Notes: a model not told the origin generated them from the sequence alone. 64,000 nucleotides of DNA from an uncultured Corynebacterium sp. (GCF_946223165.1 NZ_CAMIBP010000011.1:9737-73736); one strand, 5' to 3'. Numbered from the stretch's first letter, positions 8,354 through 17,310 are shown. Numbers and translations: made by a program.

Positions 8354-9028
8354 ATGGATATCACGCACATCTTCGATACAAAGGTCGGCCTCGATCAATA
8401 CGCCGAGGCTGGATGGCAGACCCTGTACATGGTGGGTATCTCCTTGTTCCTGGGAACGCTGGGTGGCATCCCACTGGGTGTCATCCTGGTGCTCGCGCGG
8501 CCGCGCGGCTTGCGTCCGAACTGGCTCCTGTTCCAAGTGACCAACTTTGTGGTCAACACCATCCGCTCGCTGCCGTTCATCATCCTCATGGTGGCCATCG
8601 TGCCGTTTACCCGTGCACTGGTGGGAACCTCCATTGGAACGACGGCGGCGTTGGTTCCGCTCACCATCTTTATCGCCCCCTTTATGGCGCGCCTCATTGA
8701 GCAGTCCGTGCTTGAAGTGGACGAGGGTATCCTCGAGGCCGCCGAAGCGATGGGTGCGACCTTGTGGCAGACCATTCGCTACTTCTTGCTTCCGGAAGCG
8801 AAGAGTTCGATCATTCTGGCACTGACCACGTCGACCATCACGCTCATTTCCGCCACAGCCATGGCAGGAACGATCGGCGGTGGCGGCGTGGGTGACCTAG
8901 CGGTGTCCTATGGTTATCAGCAGTTCGATACCGTGGCCATCATTGCTACCGTGGTCATCCTCGTCATCGTGGTCCAGGCCATTCAGGCACTGGGTAACGC
9001 GTGGGCGCGTCGCGCCCGCAATGATTAG
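8354..9028 (+). CDS. metI: Methionine-type ABC transporter permease (orphan MetI)
   Basis: 224-residue inner-membrane permease with about five membrane helices. It matches MetI over its length: GWQTLYMV, NTIRSLPFIILMVAIVPFTR, VGTSIGTTAALVPLT, the EAA loop EAAEAMGATLWQTIRYFLLPEA that contacts the ATPase, and the AGTIGGGGVGDLAV region. It would normally act with MetN (ATPase) and MetQ (binding protein). Here no metN or metQ is adjacent, and the upstream gene is a degraded binding-protein gene of a different (betaine) family. The permease frame itself is intact. It may borrow partners elsewhere or be the last survivor of a decaying operon. Confidence 0.85.
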   Translation: MDITHIFDTKVGLDQYAEAGWQTLYMVGISLFLGTLGGIPLGVILVLARPRGLRPNWLLFQVTNFVVNTIRSLPFIILMVAIVPFTRALVGTSIGTTAALVPLTIFIAPFMARLIEQSVLEVDEGILEAAEAMGATLWQTIRYFLLPEAKSSIILALTTSTITLISATAMAGTIGGGGVGDLAVSYGYQQFDTVAIIATVVILVIVVQAIQALGNAWARRARND

Positions 9029-9230
9029 ACCACACGAACGGCCCCTTTTTAGGGCCGAAGGCCTGCCGGGTGTTCCGGCAGGCCTTCTTTGCGTTTTCCT
9101 TCTTCTTGTCGGGGATGCGTCCCGCGCGGGCGCGCAGCTTCAGGTGTTCCTGGAGCCGCTCCGAGTCCATTGCCCACATCGTGCGATCTTCCCGATACAT
9201 CCGTTTCTTATGCGGATTCCTTCGTGCCAT
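8964..9230 (-). CDS. Small basic hypothetical protein
   Basis: 88-residue, Lys/Arg-rich protein (MARRNPHKKRMYREDR) with no recognised domain. The start at 9230 is supported by an unusually strong ribosome binding site, AAAGGAGGTGA, ending a few nt before the ATG; this is why it is called real. The first 60 residues are charged and helical. The last 25 read through the metI terminator and overlap metI by 65 nt, so the conserved part may be only the N-terminal portion. It could be a nucleic-acid-binding peptide, but that is a guess from charge alone. Confidence 0.5.
   Translation of the reverse strand: MARRNPHKKRMYREDRTMWAMDSERLQEHLKLRARAGRIPDKKKENAKKACRNTRQAFGPKKGPFVWSNHCGRDAPTRYPVPEWPGPR
9058..9086 (+). 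terminator. Terminator hairpin after metI
   Basis: AAGGCCTGCCGG (9058-9069), a 5-nt loop, CCGGCAGGCCTT (9075-9086), then TCTTT. It lies 30 nt past the metI stop and within the small minus-strand gene. Confidence 0.8.
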
Positions 9231-9467
9231 GCCGTCACCTCCTTTACTGCTGGTTATCCTACATATCCGCCCATGTCCGGTCCATGCTTGACCGCGAAGC
9301 CATGGAAGTTTTGCCATGGGAGTTTTTTGAATGCCCCACCCTGGTCTCAGGGGCAGATGAACACGTTAGGTGAGTCCATCGCTGATGGTGGGCGGGGCTC
9401 ATCTTTTTCAGGCCCGGGCAAGCGCAGCGCAGCTTGGCTGGTCTTCTGTGCGTCAACTCTCAAAAAG

Positions 9468-9530
9468 TTGAGCGTGATCCGCTCAAAAAATCTTTGGCTT
9501 GAGCGGAATAGACTCAACTTTGGTCGCGTT
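9468..9530 (+). promoter_or_regulatory. clpB heat-shock promoter: SigH-type promoter overlapped by two HspR (HAIR)-type operators
   Basis: Operator 1 is TTGAGC-N7-GCTCAA (9468-9486). Operator 2 is CTTGAGC-N7-ACTCAAC (9498-9518), close to the HAIR consensus CTTGAGT-N7-ACTCAAG. A SigH-type promoter GGAAT (9505-9509), 17-nt spacer, CGTT (9527-9530) runs through operator 2, so bound HspR would cover the -35 element. HspR repression with SigH activation of clpB is known in corynebacteria. Confidence 0.82.
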
Positions 9531-9639
9531 GTGTCCAGTGAAACCCCTACTATGGGAATGGTGATGGACGCTGAACGTGCTTCCTCACCCCATGATTCCT
9601 TCCCGGACAGACACAGGGGAATCGAAGGAGAACAACACA

Positions 9640-12198
9640 ATGAACGCATTTAACCCCACCACCAAGACTCAAGAGGCTCTGCAGCAGGCGCTGCAGGTCG
9701 CCTCAGCCAATGGCAACCCGGACATCCGTCCAGCCCACCTGCTGGCCGCCATCCTCGCCCAGGAGGACGGCATCGCCGCGCCGGTGCTGCGCGCTACCGG
9801 AGTCGATCCGCAGACCGTGGCCAAGGAGGCCAAGGCCCTCGTTGATGGCTACCCCAAGGCGGAGGGCGCCGGTATGGCGAACCCGCAGTTTAACCGCGAC
9901 GCCCTCAACGTCCTCACCCGCGCGCAGGAGCTGGCGGGCGAGCTGGGCGATGAATACGCGTCGACGGAGGTGCTGCTCGCCGCCATTGCAGGGTCGAAGA
10001 CGGACGCTGCTGAGCTGCTCACCAGCCGCGGCGCCTCGTACGACGCCATTAAGGGCGCCTTCCCGTCCGTGCGTGGCGCGGCCAAGGTGACCACGGAGAA
10101 CCCGGAGGATCAGTTCCAGGCACTGGAGAAGTACTCCACGGACCTCACCGCCCGTGCGCGCGAGGGCAAGATTGACCCGGTTATCGGCCGCGATCAGGAG
10201 ATTCGTCGCGTGGTCCAGGTGCTGAGCCGCCGCACGAAGAACAACCCGGTGCTCATCGGTGAGCCCGGCGTGGGCAAGACTGCCATCGTGGAGGGCTTGG
10301 CCCGCCGTATCGTGGCGGGCGACGTCCCGGAGTCCCTCAAGGGCAAGACGCTGATCAGCCTTGACCTGGGCTCCATGGTGGCCGGCGCTAAGTTCCGCGG
10401 CGAGTTCGAGGAGCGCCTCAAGGCGGTGCTCGATGAGATCAAGGCATCCGAGGGGCAGATAATCACCTTCATTGATGAGCTGCACACCATTGTCGGCGCC
10501 GGTGCCACCGGCGAGGGGTCGATGGATGCGGGCAACATGATTAAGCCCATGCTGGCTCGCGGCGAGCTGCGCCTCGTGGGTGCTACCACGCTGGATGAGT
10601 ACCGCAAGTACATCGAGAAGGACGCCGCGCTGGAGCGCCGCTTCCAGCAGGTCTACGCGGCGGAGCCGTCGGTGGAGGACACCATTGGCATCCTGCGTGG
10701 CCTGAAGGAGCGCTACGAGGTGCACCACGGCATTCGCATCCAGGACTCGGCCCTCGTGGCCGCCGCGGAGCTGTCTAATCGCTACATCACCAACCGCTTC
10801 CTTCCTGACAAGGCCATCGACCTCGTCGATGAGGCGGGCTCGCGCCTGCGCATGGAGATCGATTCCTCGCCGCAGGAGATTGATGAGCTGGAGCGCATCG
10901 TGCGCCGGATGGAGATCGAGGAGCTGGCTCTGAAGAAGGAGTCGGACGCTGCCTCCCAGGACCGCCTGGCCAAGCTCCAGCAGGAGCTGGCAGACGAGCG
11001 GGAGAAGCTGGGCGAGCTCAAGGCCCGCTGGGCCAATGAGAAGTCGGCCATCGACAGCGTTCAGTCCATCAAGGAACAGCTCGAGGATTTGCGTCGCCAG
11101 GCGGAGATCGCGGAGCGTGACGGTGACCTGGCCAAGGCTTCGGAGATCAACTACGGCCAGATCCCGCCCCTGGAGAAGCAGCTGGCGGAGGCTGAGGAGA
11201 AGGCCAACGCGCAGCACAACACCATGCTGACGGAGGAGGTTACCCCGGACACCATCGCAGAGGTCGTCTCCGCATGGACCGGCATCCCCGCGGGCAAGAT
11301 GCTGCAGGGTGAGACCGAGAAGCTGCTGAGCATGGAGGACATCCTGGGCGGCCGCGTGGTGGGCCAGAAGGACGCCATCACGGCTGTGTCGGACGCGGTG
11401 CGTCGCTCCCGCGCAGGCGTGGCGGACCCCAACCGCCCGGTCGGCTCCTTCCTCTTCCTGGGCCCGACGGGCGTGGGCAAGACGGAGCTGGCCAAGGCTC
11501 TGGCGGAGTTCCTCTTTGACGATGAGTCGGCCATGGTCCGCATCGATATGTCCGAGTACGGCGAGAAGCACTCCGTCGCCCGCCTCGTCGGTGCCCCTCC
11601 GGGGTACGTCGGTTACGACGCTGGCGGCCAGCTCACGGAAGCAGTGCGTCGACGCCCCTACACCCTCGTCCTCTTCGACGAGGTGGAGAAGGCCCACCCG
11701 GACGTCTTCGACGTGCTGCTGCAGGTCCTCGATGAGGGCCGCCTGACTGACGGTCAGGGCCGCACCGTGGACTTCCGCAACACCGTCATCATCCTGACGT
11801 CCAACCTGGGCGCCGGCGGCACGAAGGACGAGGTTATGGAGGCCGTCAAGCACGCCTTCAAGCCGGAGTTCATCAACCGCCTCGATGACGTGGTGGTCTT
11901 CGACTCCCTGTCGCAGGAGCTGCTCACCGGCATCGTCGACATTCAGCTGCACTCGCTGGCTTCTCGTCTGGAGGGCCGTCGTCTGACGCTGGACGTCAGC
12001 GATGATGCCAAGCTGTGGCTGGCCGAACGTGGCTACGACCCGGCCTACGGCGCGCGCCCGCTGCGCCGCCTCATTCAGCAGGCCATTGGTGACAAGCTGG
12101 CCAAGCTGCTACTGGCGGGTGAGATCCTGGACGGGGACACCGTCCATGTCACCGTCGCCGAGGATGGCGAGAGCCTCGAACTTGAGGGAACGCGCTAG
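9640..12198 (+). CDS. clpB: ClpB disaggregase (Hsp100 AAA+ chaperone)
   Basis: 852-residue cytoplasmic hexameric ATPase that, with DnaK-DnaJ-GrpE, pulls proteins out of aggregates. The Clp N-terminal domain is residues 1-145. NBD1 has Walker [14 protein letters not shown] near 200 and Walker B ITFIDELH. The coiled-coil middle domain (about 400-530) is rich in Glu/Lys/Gln. NBD2 has Walker [18 protein letters not shown] near 600 and Walker [13 protein letters not shown]. The D2-small domain is C-terminal. Length is normal. The start at 9640 ([17 protein letters not shown]) is fixed by GAAGGAG at 9624; the frame extends to 9577 but that leader is not family sequence. Heat-shock control is visible upstream. 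Confidence 0.97.
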   Translation: MNAFNPTTKTQEALQQALQVASANGNPDIRPAHLLAAILAQEDGIAAPVLRATGVDPQTVAKEAKALVDGYPKAEGAGMANPQFNRDALNVLTRAQELAGELGDEYASTEVLLAAIAGSKTDAAELLTSRGASYDAIKGAFPSVRGAAKVTTENPEDQFQALEKYSTDLTARAREGKIDPVIGRDQEIRRVVQVLSRRTKNNPVLIGEPGVGKTAIVEGLARRIVAGDVPESLKGKTLISLDLGSMVAGAKFRGEFEERLKAVLDEIKASEGQIITFIDELHTIVGAGATGEGSMDAGNMIKPMLARGELRLVGATTLDEYRKYIEKDAALERRFQQVYAAEPSVEDTIGILRGLKERYEVHHGIRIQDSALVAAAELSNRYITNRFLPDKAIDLVDEAGSRLRMEIDSSPQEIDELERIVRRMEIEELALKKESDAASQDRLAKLQQELADEREKLGELKARWANEKSAIDSVQSIKEQLEDLRRQAEIAERDGDLAKASEINYGQIPPLEKQLAEAEEKANAQHNTMLTEEVTPDTIAEVVSAWTGIPAGKMLQGETEKLLSMEDILGGRVVGQKDAITAVSDAVRRSRAGVADPNRPVGSFLFLGPTGVGKTELAKALAEFLFDDESAMVRIDMSEYGEKHSVARLVGAPPGYVGYDAGGQLTEAVRRRPYTLVLFDEVEKAHPDVFDVLLQVLDEGRLTDGQGRTVDFRNTVIILTSNLGAGGTKDEVMEAVKHAFKPEFINRLDDVVVFDSLSQELLTGIVDIQLHSLASRLEGRRLTLDVSDDAKLWLAERGYDPAYGARPLRRLIQQAIGDKLAKLLLAGEILDGDTVHVTVAEDGESLELEGTR

Positions 12199-12210
12199 AC
12201 CGACAGAGTA

Positions 12211-12244
12211 ATGCTCATGCCCCTAGTATTGGGGGCATGAGCAT
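12211..12244 (+). promoter_or_regulatory. Inverted repeat spanning -10 and start codon of the rhodanese gene
   Basis: Perfect 13-bp arms (12211-12223 and 12232-12244) with an 8-nt centre holding a -10 TAGTAT (12224-12229). The ATG at 12237 is 7 nt past the -10, so the mRNA should be leaderless and the repeat is an operator candidate placed over the transcription start. Confidence 0.65.
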
Positions 12245-13073
12245 TTTGGTTTCTCCACAGGAGCTTAACGACATCATTCATAAGGGTGAGCGCTTTACCC
12301 TCCTGGCCTCGGTGTGGGAGCCGGGGGAGGGCGCCAGCTATAACCAGTTCGCATCGTTGCACATTCCTACCGCCCAGTACTGCGACGCCGCCGCGGCGCT
12401 CGCTGGTGTCCCGGGTTCCAAGCATGGCCGCAACCCGCTGCCGGATCCGGCCCAGCTGCAGCGCTGGTTCGAAACGTGGGGCATTCGCTCCGATCGTCCC
12501 GTCATTGTGTACGACGAGGGCCGCGGGCTCTTCGCCGGCCGTGCGTGGTGGATTCTGCGCTGGGCGGGCGTCAAGGAGGTGCGCATCCTCGACGGTGGCT
12601 TCCGCAACTGGCGCAAGCATGGCTTCGAGGTCATGACCGGCCCGGGCAATATTGCGGTCGACTCGAGTGTTGAGGTCTCTGCTGGATCATTGCCCACCGC
12701 CACCATTGAGGAGGTCAAGAACCACTCGGGCCTGCTCATCGACACTCGTGAGCCCAACCGCTTTGCTGGCCGCCGCGAAAACCTTGATCTCAAGGCGGGC
12801 CATATTCCGGGTGCCGTCAACGTGCCTGAGCGCTACCTGCACCATGAAGATCGCACGTGGAAGACCAAGGAAGAAATCCTCGAGGTCTGCGCCAAGGCGG
12901 GTGTCACGGCGGACAACGCCGGGGATGCCATCATCTACTCCGGCTCCGGTAACCACTCGGCACTCGCCATCGCCGCCATGGCGTGGGCCGGCTTGCCCAT
13001 CCCCCGTCACTACATGGGCGGCTGGTCGCAGTGGTCCGCGGACCCCGCTAACCCCGTGGAGCGCGGGGACTAG
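12237..13073 (+). CDS. Two-domain rhodanese-like protein lacking the catalytic Cys
   Basis: 278-residue tandem rhodanese of the SseA/3-mercaptopyruvate sulfurtransferase type. The N-terminal inactive domain (1-145) includes VIVYDEGRGLFAGRAWW and RILDGGFRNW. The C-terminal domain (150-278) should carry the active loop with C-G/S-S-G. Here it reads IIYSGSGNHSALA, so the sulfur-accepting Cys is replaced by Ser. MGGWSQWSAD closes the fold normally. Classic sulfur transfer is therefore unlikely; a binding or altered catalytic role is inferred. Expressed from its own leaderless promoter inside an inverted repeat. Confidence 0.85.
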   Translation: MSILVSPQELNDIIHKGERFTLLASVWEPGEGASYNQFASLHIPTAQYCDAAAALAGVPGSKHGRNPLPDPAQLQRWFETWGIRSDRPVIVYDEGRGLFAGRAWWILRWAGVKEVRILDGGFRNWRKHGFEVMTGPGNIAVDSSVEVSAGSLPTATIEEVKNHSGLLIDTREPNRFAGRRENLDLKAGHIPGAVNVPERYLHHEDRTWKTKEEILEVCAKAGVTADNAGDAIIYSGSGNHSALAIAAMAWAGLPIPRHYMGGWSQWSADPANPVERGD

Positions 13074-13125
13074 AAACCAGCGCGCCACCAGCGTAAAGCC
13101 ATCACCTCCCACTAAGGTTGGGGTG

Positions 13126-14547
13126 ATGGCTTTCCTTTTGATGATTCTCGCTCTCGCCGCGGCTGCTGGTGCCGCGGCGCTCTGGAAAGCGGCTGCCCGC
13201 CAGGACGCCGCGCGCTTGAGCGCTGCCGATGTAGCTGATGCTGCCACGGCTGTGGATGCTGCCGATGCCGCCGGCACGACGGACGCCGTGAGCGCTCAAG
13301 CGGCATCGGCAAGCGACGCCGGCACGGACACCGACACCGTGGACGGCGACGTCATCGAATCGGCCGTCCCATCGGACGTTGTGCAGGACGGCGACATGGA
13401 TGGCGAGCTTGACGGCGAGTCGGACGAAGAAGACGAAGAATCGGGCATTGAAATGGATGCGACTCGCGAAGCCGTGTCAACGAATGCACCAGTTGATGAG
13501 ACCGAGACCGAGACTAAGGCCGCGGCGACAGTGACGGGGGCGGACTCGGCACTGGAGCAGGATGCAGGCGATGCTGTCGTCATGGACGAATATGGGGATC
13601 CGACGGCGGAGTCCTCGGAGGAACCGGCGGACGTTGACAGGCCAGCGCCGTCCGGTTCCCGTCCGTCGTTGCTGAGCGGAGTGGCGGCGGCGTTGCCGGG
13701 CGCGGTCCGGCGCGAGCGCCGCGAGTGGGCCGAGGAGCACGGGTATGACTACGCGAAGTCGGATGAATACCTCGTGGATGAGTTCACTCGAGGCGCGGCG
13801 TCCTCGGGGCATGCGCCGCGTGAAATTGTGGCGGGACACGTTCTGGGCCATGAGATGCTGCTCATGGACATCGGCAGCGTCGGCGTGATGGCCATGCGCA
13901 CGGGCGCGACCTCGGACGTCGTGGTCGATTTCCGGCGGGAGGGTGTGCTCGACGAACCGCACTCCGATGACCTCATTCCAGTCAGCACCGTGGCCGGGTT
14001 TACGGTCTTTGCCACCGATGCCGCCGTCGTCGAGCGCTTCATCGACGCCCGCGTTATCACCGCCCTGGAGGCGCTGCCCGCCGAGGTCACGGCCGCGTGG
14101 CTCGAGTCGGAGTGGGCGCTCGCGCAGACAACGAAGGCCGCGCGCAGCGCCCAGTGGGACGCGCTCCAGGCCCCTCTCGCGCTGCTTGCCGATGCCGCCC
14201 GCGTCCTGCCGCCCCGCTCCCAGGCAGCGCAGGTGCTGCGCCTAGGTGACGGTGACCCGACCCGCATGATGGACACCGAAGCGGCCACGTTGGCCAGTGG
14301 CCCGGTGCTGGTGGCGCCCGCGGAGGATCCCTTTGAGCGCCCCGCCATCCAACGCCCCGAGGAGCCCATGGAACTGCCCACCCGCATGGTGAGCACCTAT
14401 CGCGGGCCCGTGCGGCACCGCGCGCTGGGTGCCGATGAGGTCGACGCCATTGCCGATGGCAACGAGCGCCCCGAGATCGATGGGGGTGCGCCGCGCGTGC
14501 GCCGTAACCTCGACGGTGACTCGTCCATCTTTGATGACGGGCGCTAG
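13126..14547 (+). CDS. Membrane-anchored acidic-linker protein, function unknown
   Basis: 473 residues. One N-terminal hydrophobic segment (MAFLLMILALAAAAGAAAL) acts as a membrane anchor. It is followed by about 150 residues of Ala/Asp/Glu-rich low-complexity linker and a folded C-terminal part (about 180-473) starting RREWAEEHGYDYAKSDEYL. I recognise no catalytic motif; the domain looks like a corynebacterial conserved hypothetical. A -10 TAAGGT 7 nt before the ATG suggests a leaderless mRNA. Two exact copies of the dispersed 15-mer lie inside (13300-13314 forward, in the linker; 14184-14198 reverse), the only gene here with two. pyrE follows 34 nt downstream. Confidence 0.65.
   Translation: MAFLLMILALAAAAGAAALWKAAARQDAARLSAADVADAATAVDAADAAGTTDAVSAQAASASDAGTDTDTVDGDVIESAVPSDVVQDGDMDGELDGESDEEDEESGIEMDATREAVSTNAPVDETETETKAAATVTGADSALEQDAGDAVVMDEYGDPTAESSEEPADVDRPAPSGSRPSLLSGVAAALPGAVRRERREWAEEHGYDYAKSDEYLVDEFTRGAASSGHAPREIVAGHVLGHEMLLMDIGSVGVMAMRTGATSDVVVDFRREGVLDEPHSDDLIPVSTVAGFTVFATDAAVVERFIDARVITALEALPAEVTAAWLESEWALAQTTKAARSAQWDALQAPLALLADAARVLPPRSQAAQVLRLGDGDPTRMMDTEAATLASGPVLVAPAEDPFERPAIQRPEEPMELPTRMVSTYRGPVRHRALGADEVDAIADGNERPEIDGGAPRVRRNLDGDSSIFDDGR
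13300..13314 (+). repeat. Dispersed 15-mer, copy 4
   Basis: Exact copy, encoding AASAS in the acidic linker of the membrane-anchored protein. Confidence 0.9.
14184..14198 (-). repeat. Dispersed 15-mer, copy 5
   Basis: Exact reverse copy, encoding LADAA near residue 355 of the same protein. Confidence 0.9.
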
Positions 14548-14581
14548 GCTTAGAATCCGAACCTGACATAAGGAGATACCC

Positions 14582-15127
14582 ATGAGCGTTGATGCCCAGA
14601 AGCGTGCCCGACTCACCGAGCTGGTCAAGGAGCTGGCCGTGGTCCACGGCAAGGTGACCCTGTCCTCCGGCAAGGAGGCCGACTACTACGTGGATCTGCG
14701 CCGCGCCACCCTGCAGCACGAGGCCTCCCGCCTCATCGGCTCCCTGCTGCGCGAGCTCACCGCCGACTGGGACTTCGCGGCCGTGGGCGGCCTGACCCTG
14801 GGCGCTGACCCGGTCGCGACGTCCATCATGCATGCCGAGGGCCGTGATATCGACGCGTTCGTGGTGCGCAAGGAAGCCAAGAAGCACGGAATGCAGCGCC
14901 GCATTGAGGGCTTCAACGTCGAAGGCCAGAAGGTGCTCGTCGTGGAGGACACCACCACTACGGGCAACTCCCCGCTGACTGCCGTCGCCGCGCTGCGCGA
15001 GGCCGGCGCCGAGGTTGTGGGCGTGGCCACCATCGTCGACCGCGCCACCGGCGCCGCAGACGCCATCCGGGCGGAGGGCCTGGAGTACCGCTACCTCATC
15101 GGCCTAGAGGACTTGGGCCTTGCCTAA
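14582..15127 (+). CDS. pyrE: Orotate phosphoribosyltransferase
   Basis: 181-residue cytoplasmic enzyme joining orotate and PRPP to give orotidine 5'-phosphate in pyrimidine synthesis. Substrate-side residues are in LSSGKEADYYVDLR. The flexible loop is VRKEAKKHG, and the PRPP motif is VLVVEDTTTTGNS near residue 122. Length is normal. ATAAGGAG precedes the ATG at 14582, and a -10 TAGAAT lies about 25 nt upstream. The stop overlaps the proposed TTG start of the methyltransferase gene by 8 nt, so the two are likely cotranscribed. Confidence 0.96.
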   Translation: MSVDAQKRARLTELVKELAVVHGKVTLSSGKEADYYVDLRRATLQHEASRLIGSLLRELTADWDFAAVGGLTLGADPVATSIMHAEGRDIDAFVVRKEAKKHGMQRRIEGFNVEGQKVLVVEDTTTTGNSPLTAVAALREAGAEVVGVATIVDRATGAADAIRAEGLEYRYLIGLEDLGLA

Positions 15128-15815
15128 GGCCGACGGGCCTAGCCCTGCCGCTGGTGAGGTGCATGACGGCGAGGAGTATCGCGGCCCCACCGAGTGGGCG
15201 GAAGGTCGGCACGGCGTAGGGCCCTGGGACGGGCCCTGGCCGGAGGGGGAGCAGTGGGACCCGGAGCTGCTAGCGCATGGGGATTCCCGCAACGTTGTGG
15301 ACGCCTACCGTTATTGGACGCGCGATGCTGTCATCGCCGACATCGATACGCGCCGCCACAGCCTCCACATCGCCATCGAGAACTTCGAGAACGACTCCAA
15401 TATCGGCACCGTCGTGCGCACTGCCAACGCGTTTGCCGTCAATACGGTGCACATCGTGGGTCGCCGCCGCTGGAACCGTCGCGGGGCCATGGTCACGGAT
15501 CGCTATCAGCACCTCATGCACCATGACTCGGTGGCGGAGCTCATCGCGTGGGCGCGCGAGGAGGACCTGACCGTCGTGGCCATTGATAACACCCCGGGCT
15601 GCGTGCCGTTGGAGACCGCGCAGCTTCCTGAACGCTGCCTGCTGCTCTTTGGGCAGGAGGGGCCCGGCGTGAGCCAAGAAGCGCAGGATAGCGCCGTCAT
15701 GACGTGTTCCATTGCCCAGTTCGGATCGACGCGGTCTATCAACGCCGGTGTCGCCGCGGGGATTGCCATGCACGCATGGATCCGGCAGCACGCTGATTTG
15801 GCTGACGCGTGGTAA
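15120..15815 (+). CDS. SpoU/TrmH-family RNA 2'-O-methyltransferase
   Basis: 231 residues, SPOUT fold, S-adenosylmethionine-dependent ribose methylation of tRNA or rRNA. Motif 1 is IENFENDSNIGTVVRTANAF (about residues 82-101), with the catalytic-type Asn and Arg. Motif 2 is LLFGQEGPGVS near 180, and motif 3 is STRSINAGVAAGIAMHAW near the C-terminus, forming the knot. The target nucleotide cannot be told from sequence. A TTG at 15120 overlapping pyrE gives the longest frame; an in-frame GTG about 36 nt later is possible. Confidence 0.88.
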   Translation: MPKADGPSPAAGEVHDGEEYRGPTEWAEGRHGVGPWDGPWPEGEQWDPELLAHGDSRNVVDAYRYWTRDAVIADIDTRRHSLHIAIENFENDSNIGTVVRTANAFAVNTVHIVGRRRWNRRGAMVTDRYQHLMHHDSVAELIAWAREEDLTVVAIDNTPGCVPLETAQLPERCLLLFGQEGPGVSQEAQDSAVMTCSIAQFGSTRSINAGVAAGIAMHAWIRQHADLADAW

Positions 15816-15869
15816 AGACACGGGTTAGTATTAGCGCTGTTATACCCCGCGCGACTTGCTAGGACGACC

Positions 15870-17078
15870 GTGAAAGAGATATGGGCGCACCGCGCCGATT
15901 TGGCGGAGACCGCCATCAATGAACGCCACGCGGCCCGGGTGTGGGGGATCCCTCGCACCAATCTGGCCGTGGTGAGCTGGCCGCCTACCCTCAAGGAAAA
16001 GGCGTTTGTGCACTGGCATTATTGGTGGCAGGCGCACTACCTGGATTGCCTGGTGGACGCCGCGCACCGCAACACCACGAAGACTCGGCGCCGCCGCATT
16101 AATGACACTATTCGTGGCATCCGCCTGCGCAATATCGACCCGCTGACCAAGAACCGGTACTACGACGACAAGGCGTGGCTGGCGTTGGCGCTGGGCCGTG
16201 CGGCAGATCTCAAGAAAGTGTCCGCGCCGAAGCGGCTCGCGCCGTTGCAGTCCAACATCGCGGGCGGGCTGGATCCGCAGCTGGGCGTCCTGCCGTGGCG
16301 GGAGGGGGAGACCTTCATGAACGTGCCCTCCAACGGGCCCGGTGCCATCATGCTCGCGCGCATGGGCCGCATCGATGAGGCCCGCCACATCGTGGACTGG
16401 ATTTACGATCACCTCATTGATGACCGCGGGCTCATCATGGACGGCGTCCGCATGCGCATGGATGGCCCGGAGATCGTGCGCATGGTCTACCCGTACTGCC
16501 AGGGCGTCGTGCTGGGCGCCTGCCTCGAGATTGCGCTGGCACTGCGGGAGCGCACTGGGCGAACGGACATCGAGCTCGAGCGCATCGACACGGTCCACGA
16601 GGCCGAGTTGGTGCATGACATGATGACGTACGTGACCCGCATCCGCGGCCTCGTCCAGGCCGTGGCGTCGTACTTGGCCACCCCGGCCGGCGTGCTCAAC
16701 CAGGACACCGGTGATGGCGATGGGGGGCTGTTCAAGGGCATTCTCGTGCGTTATCTCGCCGAGGTCGCGGTGCGCTTGCCCGGTGATTCGCCGGCCAACC
16801 GCGCCACGAAGAAGCTCGCGGCGCGACTCGTGACGGCGTCTGCGGAGTCGGTGTGGGAGCACCGCCTGGAAGTCGACGGGCTGCCTATCTTCGGTACCGA
16901 CTGGACCGAGGACGCGCGGCTGCCGTACAACTACGGGTTTGGCCAGACCACGCTGGGGGAGAAGGTGGGCATTATTCGCGTCGCCGAGCGCGACCTCTCT
17001 GTCCAGCTGTCCGGGTGGATGTTGCTGGAAGCGGTTGCGCGTCTCTACCGGCACGACGAGATCGCCCCTGGCGCGTAG
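15870..17078 (+). CDS. GH76-like glycoside hydrolase
   Basis: 402-residue (alpha/alpha)6-barrel-like protein of the GH76 (alpha-1,6-mannanase type) group. Visible features are the paired Asp in RYYDDKAWLALALGR (about residue 100), the repeated Trp/Tyr-rich helices, and QGVVLGACLEIALAL. No signal peptide, so it appears cytoplasmic. Substrate is inferred only: corynebacteria contain alpha-1,6-mannan-based lipoglycans. Begins with GTG at 15870 preceded by TAGGACGA. Confidence 0.7.
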   Translation: MKEIWAHRADLAETAINERHAARVWGIPRTNLAVVSWPPTLKEKAFVHWHYWWQAHYLDCLVDAAHRNTTKTRRRRINDTIRGIRLRNIDPLTKNRYYDDKAWLALALGRAADLKKVSAPKRLAPLQSNIAGGLDPQLGVLPWREGETFMNVPSNGPGAIMLARMGRIDEARHIVDWIYDHLIDDRGLIMDGVRMRMDGPEIVRMVYPYCQGVVLGACLEIALALRERTGRTDIELERIDTVHEAELVHDMMTYVTRIRGLVQAVASYLATPAGVLNQDTGDGDGGLFKGILVRYLAEVAVRLPGDSPANRATKKLAARLVTASAESVWEHRLEVDGLPIFGTDWTEDARLPYNYGFGQTTLGEKVGIIRVAERDLSVQLSGWMLLEAVARLYRHDEIAPGA

Positions 17079-17284
17079 CTCGTCCGTCTTGAACGCGCGT
17101 AAAAGTGTAGGTCATTGCGGCATGTTGGTGAATCGGAAAATCTCTTGAAGAAAGTGTGGCGCGGTTGTCACAAACAGTGCGATAGGCACGACTCTATGAA
17201 TAGATGACACGCACGCCATGAGGTCTGTTCATCTTTTCCGCACTGAGAAGTAGGACGCTAACACCGGAGACTTGTTTTACCGTT

Positions 17285-17310
17285 CGGCCCCGCACTCCAA
17301 GGCGGGGCCG
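17285..17310 (+). terminator. Terminator hairpin between GH76-like gene and fba
   Basis: CGGCCCCGC (17285-17293), an 8-nt loop, GCGGGGCCG (17302-17310), then a T-rich stretch. It lies 207 nt past the previous gene. The 17079-17459 gap otherwise shows no gene; a short independent RNA ending here is possible. Confidence 0.75.

Noticed and set aside
9703..11952. 749-codon open frame on the minus strand
   Set aside because: Exact antisense shadow of clpB caused by high-GC codon bias; no family sequence.
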